A DNA stretch of 33,087 nt from Streptacidiphilus pinicola (GTDB lineage: Bacteria; Actinomycetota; Actinomycetes; Streptomycetales; Streptomycetaceae). The notes beneath the pieces were generated by a model. It made no database searches. It worked only from the letters and a program-made list of their open reading frames with translations, and was not told the DNA's origin. The position numbers were made by a program, and so were the translations under genes. Positions 32,611 to 33,087 of this stretch are shown piece by piece. Numbering within the stretch: position 1 is the stretch's first letter; every line of letters starts with the position of its first letter. The DNA lies in assembly GCF_003258295.1 (NCBI RefSeq), contig NZ_QKYN01000124.1, positions 1-33,087 on the forward strand, in the 5' to 3' direction.

Positions 32611-33087
32611 ATGCCGGACGCGAGGCGCGTCGTCGTCGGAGTCAGCGGAACGCCCAGCAGCCTGCAGGCGCTGCGCGTCGGAGTCGCCGAGGCCCGGCGC
32701 GCGGGCGTTCCCCTGCTCGCCGTGCTGGCCTGGCTCCCGCTCGGCGGGGAGGCGGCCTACCGGCACGCGCCGTGCCCGCCGCTGCTCAAGCAGTGGGAGC
32801 AGGAGGCGGCGTGGCGCCTGCGCAACGCGTTCGACGAGGCGTTCGGCGGCATGCCGTCGGATCTGGCCGCCGAGCTGCTGCTGATCCGCGGCCCGGCCGG
32901 GGCCGCGCTGCTGGACGCCGCGGACCAGAAGGACGACCTGCTGGTCCTCGGCTCCGGCCGCCGCGACTGGCCCGCGCGCCTCTTCCACGGCACGACCGCC
33001 CGCTACTGCGTCTCCCACGCCTCCTGCCGGGTCCTGGCGGTCCCGCCACCGGAGCTGCTCCACCAACTCCCCCGCGCCCTGCGCCAC
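32611..33087 (+). CDS. Universal stress protein domain protein (3' end cut by window edge)
   Basis: The frame opens at ATG 32611 (or GTG 32602, three codons earlier) and runs 159 codons to the edge without a stop. GAGGAG at 32593-32598 sits 3 nt before the GTG and 12 nt before the ATG, so the start is uncertain. The protein opens RVVVGVSGTPSSLQALRVGVAEARR, the usual UspA first strand and helix, and ends with LLVLGSGRRDWPARLFHGTTARYCVSHASCRVLAVP. The ATP-binding pattern G-2X-G-9X-G(S/T) is altered: the second Gly is replaced by Arg while the last Gly-Thr remains. Nucleotide binding is therefore uncertain. The 143-bp gap before it shows no clear promoter. Confidence 0.88.
   Translation, partial: MPDARRVVVGVSGTPSSLQALRVGVAEARRAGVPLLAVLAWLPLGGEAAYRHAPCPPLLKQWEQEAAWRLRNAFDEAFGGMPSDLAAELLLIRGPAGAALLDAADQKDDLLVLGSGRRDWPARLFHGTTARYCVSHASCRVLAVPPPELLHQLPRALRH

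Noticed and set aside
1-33087. CRISPR arrays, insertion sequences, attachment sites or tRNA genes
   Set aside because: No regularly spaced repeats, transposase or integrase motifs, or tRNA-like cloverleaf were seen on either strand.

Overview
The window is high-GC DNA with actinomycete codon use, frequent GTG starts and 4-bp stop/start overlaps. Gene content and order (GDPD, UMF1-type MFS, rbpA, nadE-side genes, lnt, acyl-CoA dehydrogenase, CbxX-type AAA ATPase, hisG-hisE, ribH-ribBA-ribM-ribE) match the chromosomal core of Streptomyces and close relatives (Streptomycetaceae). It looks like stable housekeeping chromosome. I found no tRNA, rRNA, insertion sequence, phage gene or CRISPR array.

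Left part (1-9935): a minus-strand gene of unknown function cut by the left edge; a coupled glycerophosphodiesterase/MFS pair; rbpA (RNA polymerase-binding protein) behind a textbook sigma-R promoter; then minus-strand nadE, an FxsA-type membrane protein, apolipoprotein N-acyltransferase (lnt) with a long possibly structured leader, a YtcJ-type amidohydrolase and an Lrp/AsnC regulator. A small CxxC protein lies on the plus strand.

Middle part (10012-19112): a two-gene minus-strand operon (AttH/CrtC-like protein plus aminoglycoside-phosphotransferase-fold kinase) diverges from a membrane Ser/Thr kinase. An acyl-CoA dehydrogenase diverges from a small P-loop kinase. Next come a candidate small RNA with its own promoter and terminator, and an EccA/CbxX-like AAA ATPase coupled to an isochorismatase-family hydrolase.

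Right part (19146-33087): a long co-directional minus-strand block reads, in transcription order, FMN riboswitch, ribE, ribM, ribBA, ribH, hisE, hisG, a PH-domain membrane protein, two CorC/HlyC-type CBS proteins, and a NatA/NatB-type ABC exporter. The rib genes supply riboflavin synthesis and uptake (ribD is not here) under FMN control. hisE and hisG supply early histidine steps and are separated by a strong hairpin. Upstream of this block is a NarL-type two-component pair. The right end holds a secreted PI-PLC-type protein and a universal stress protein cut by the edge.

Most of the window is ordinary. The less ordinary signals are the candidate small RNA at 16022-16098, the long lnt leader with a long-range helix, the hisE-hisG terminator, a perfect 22-bp fold-back at the very left edge, and the uncharacterised AttH-like/phosphotransferase operon.
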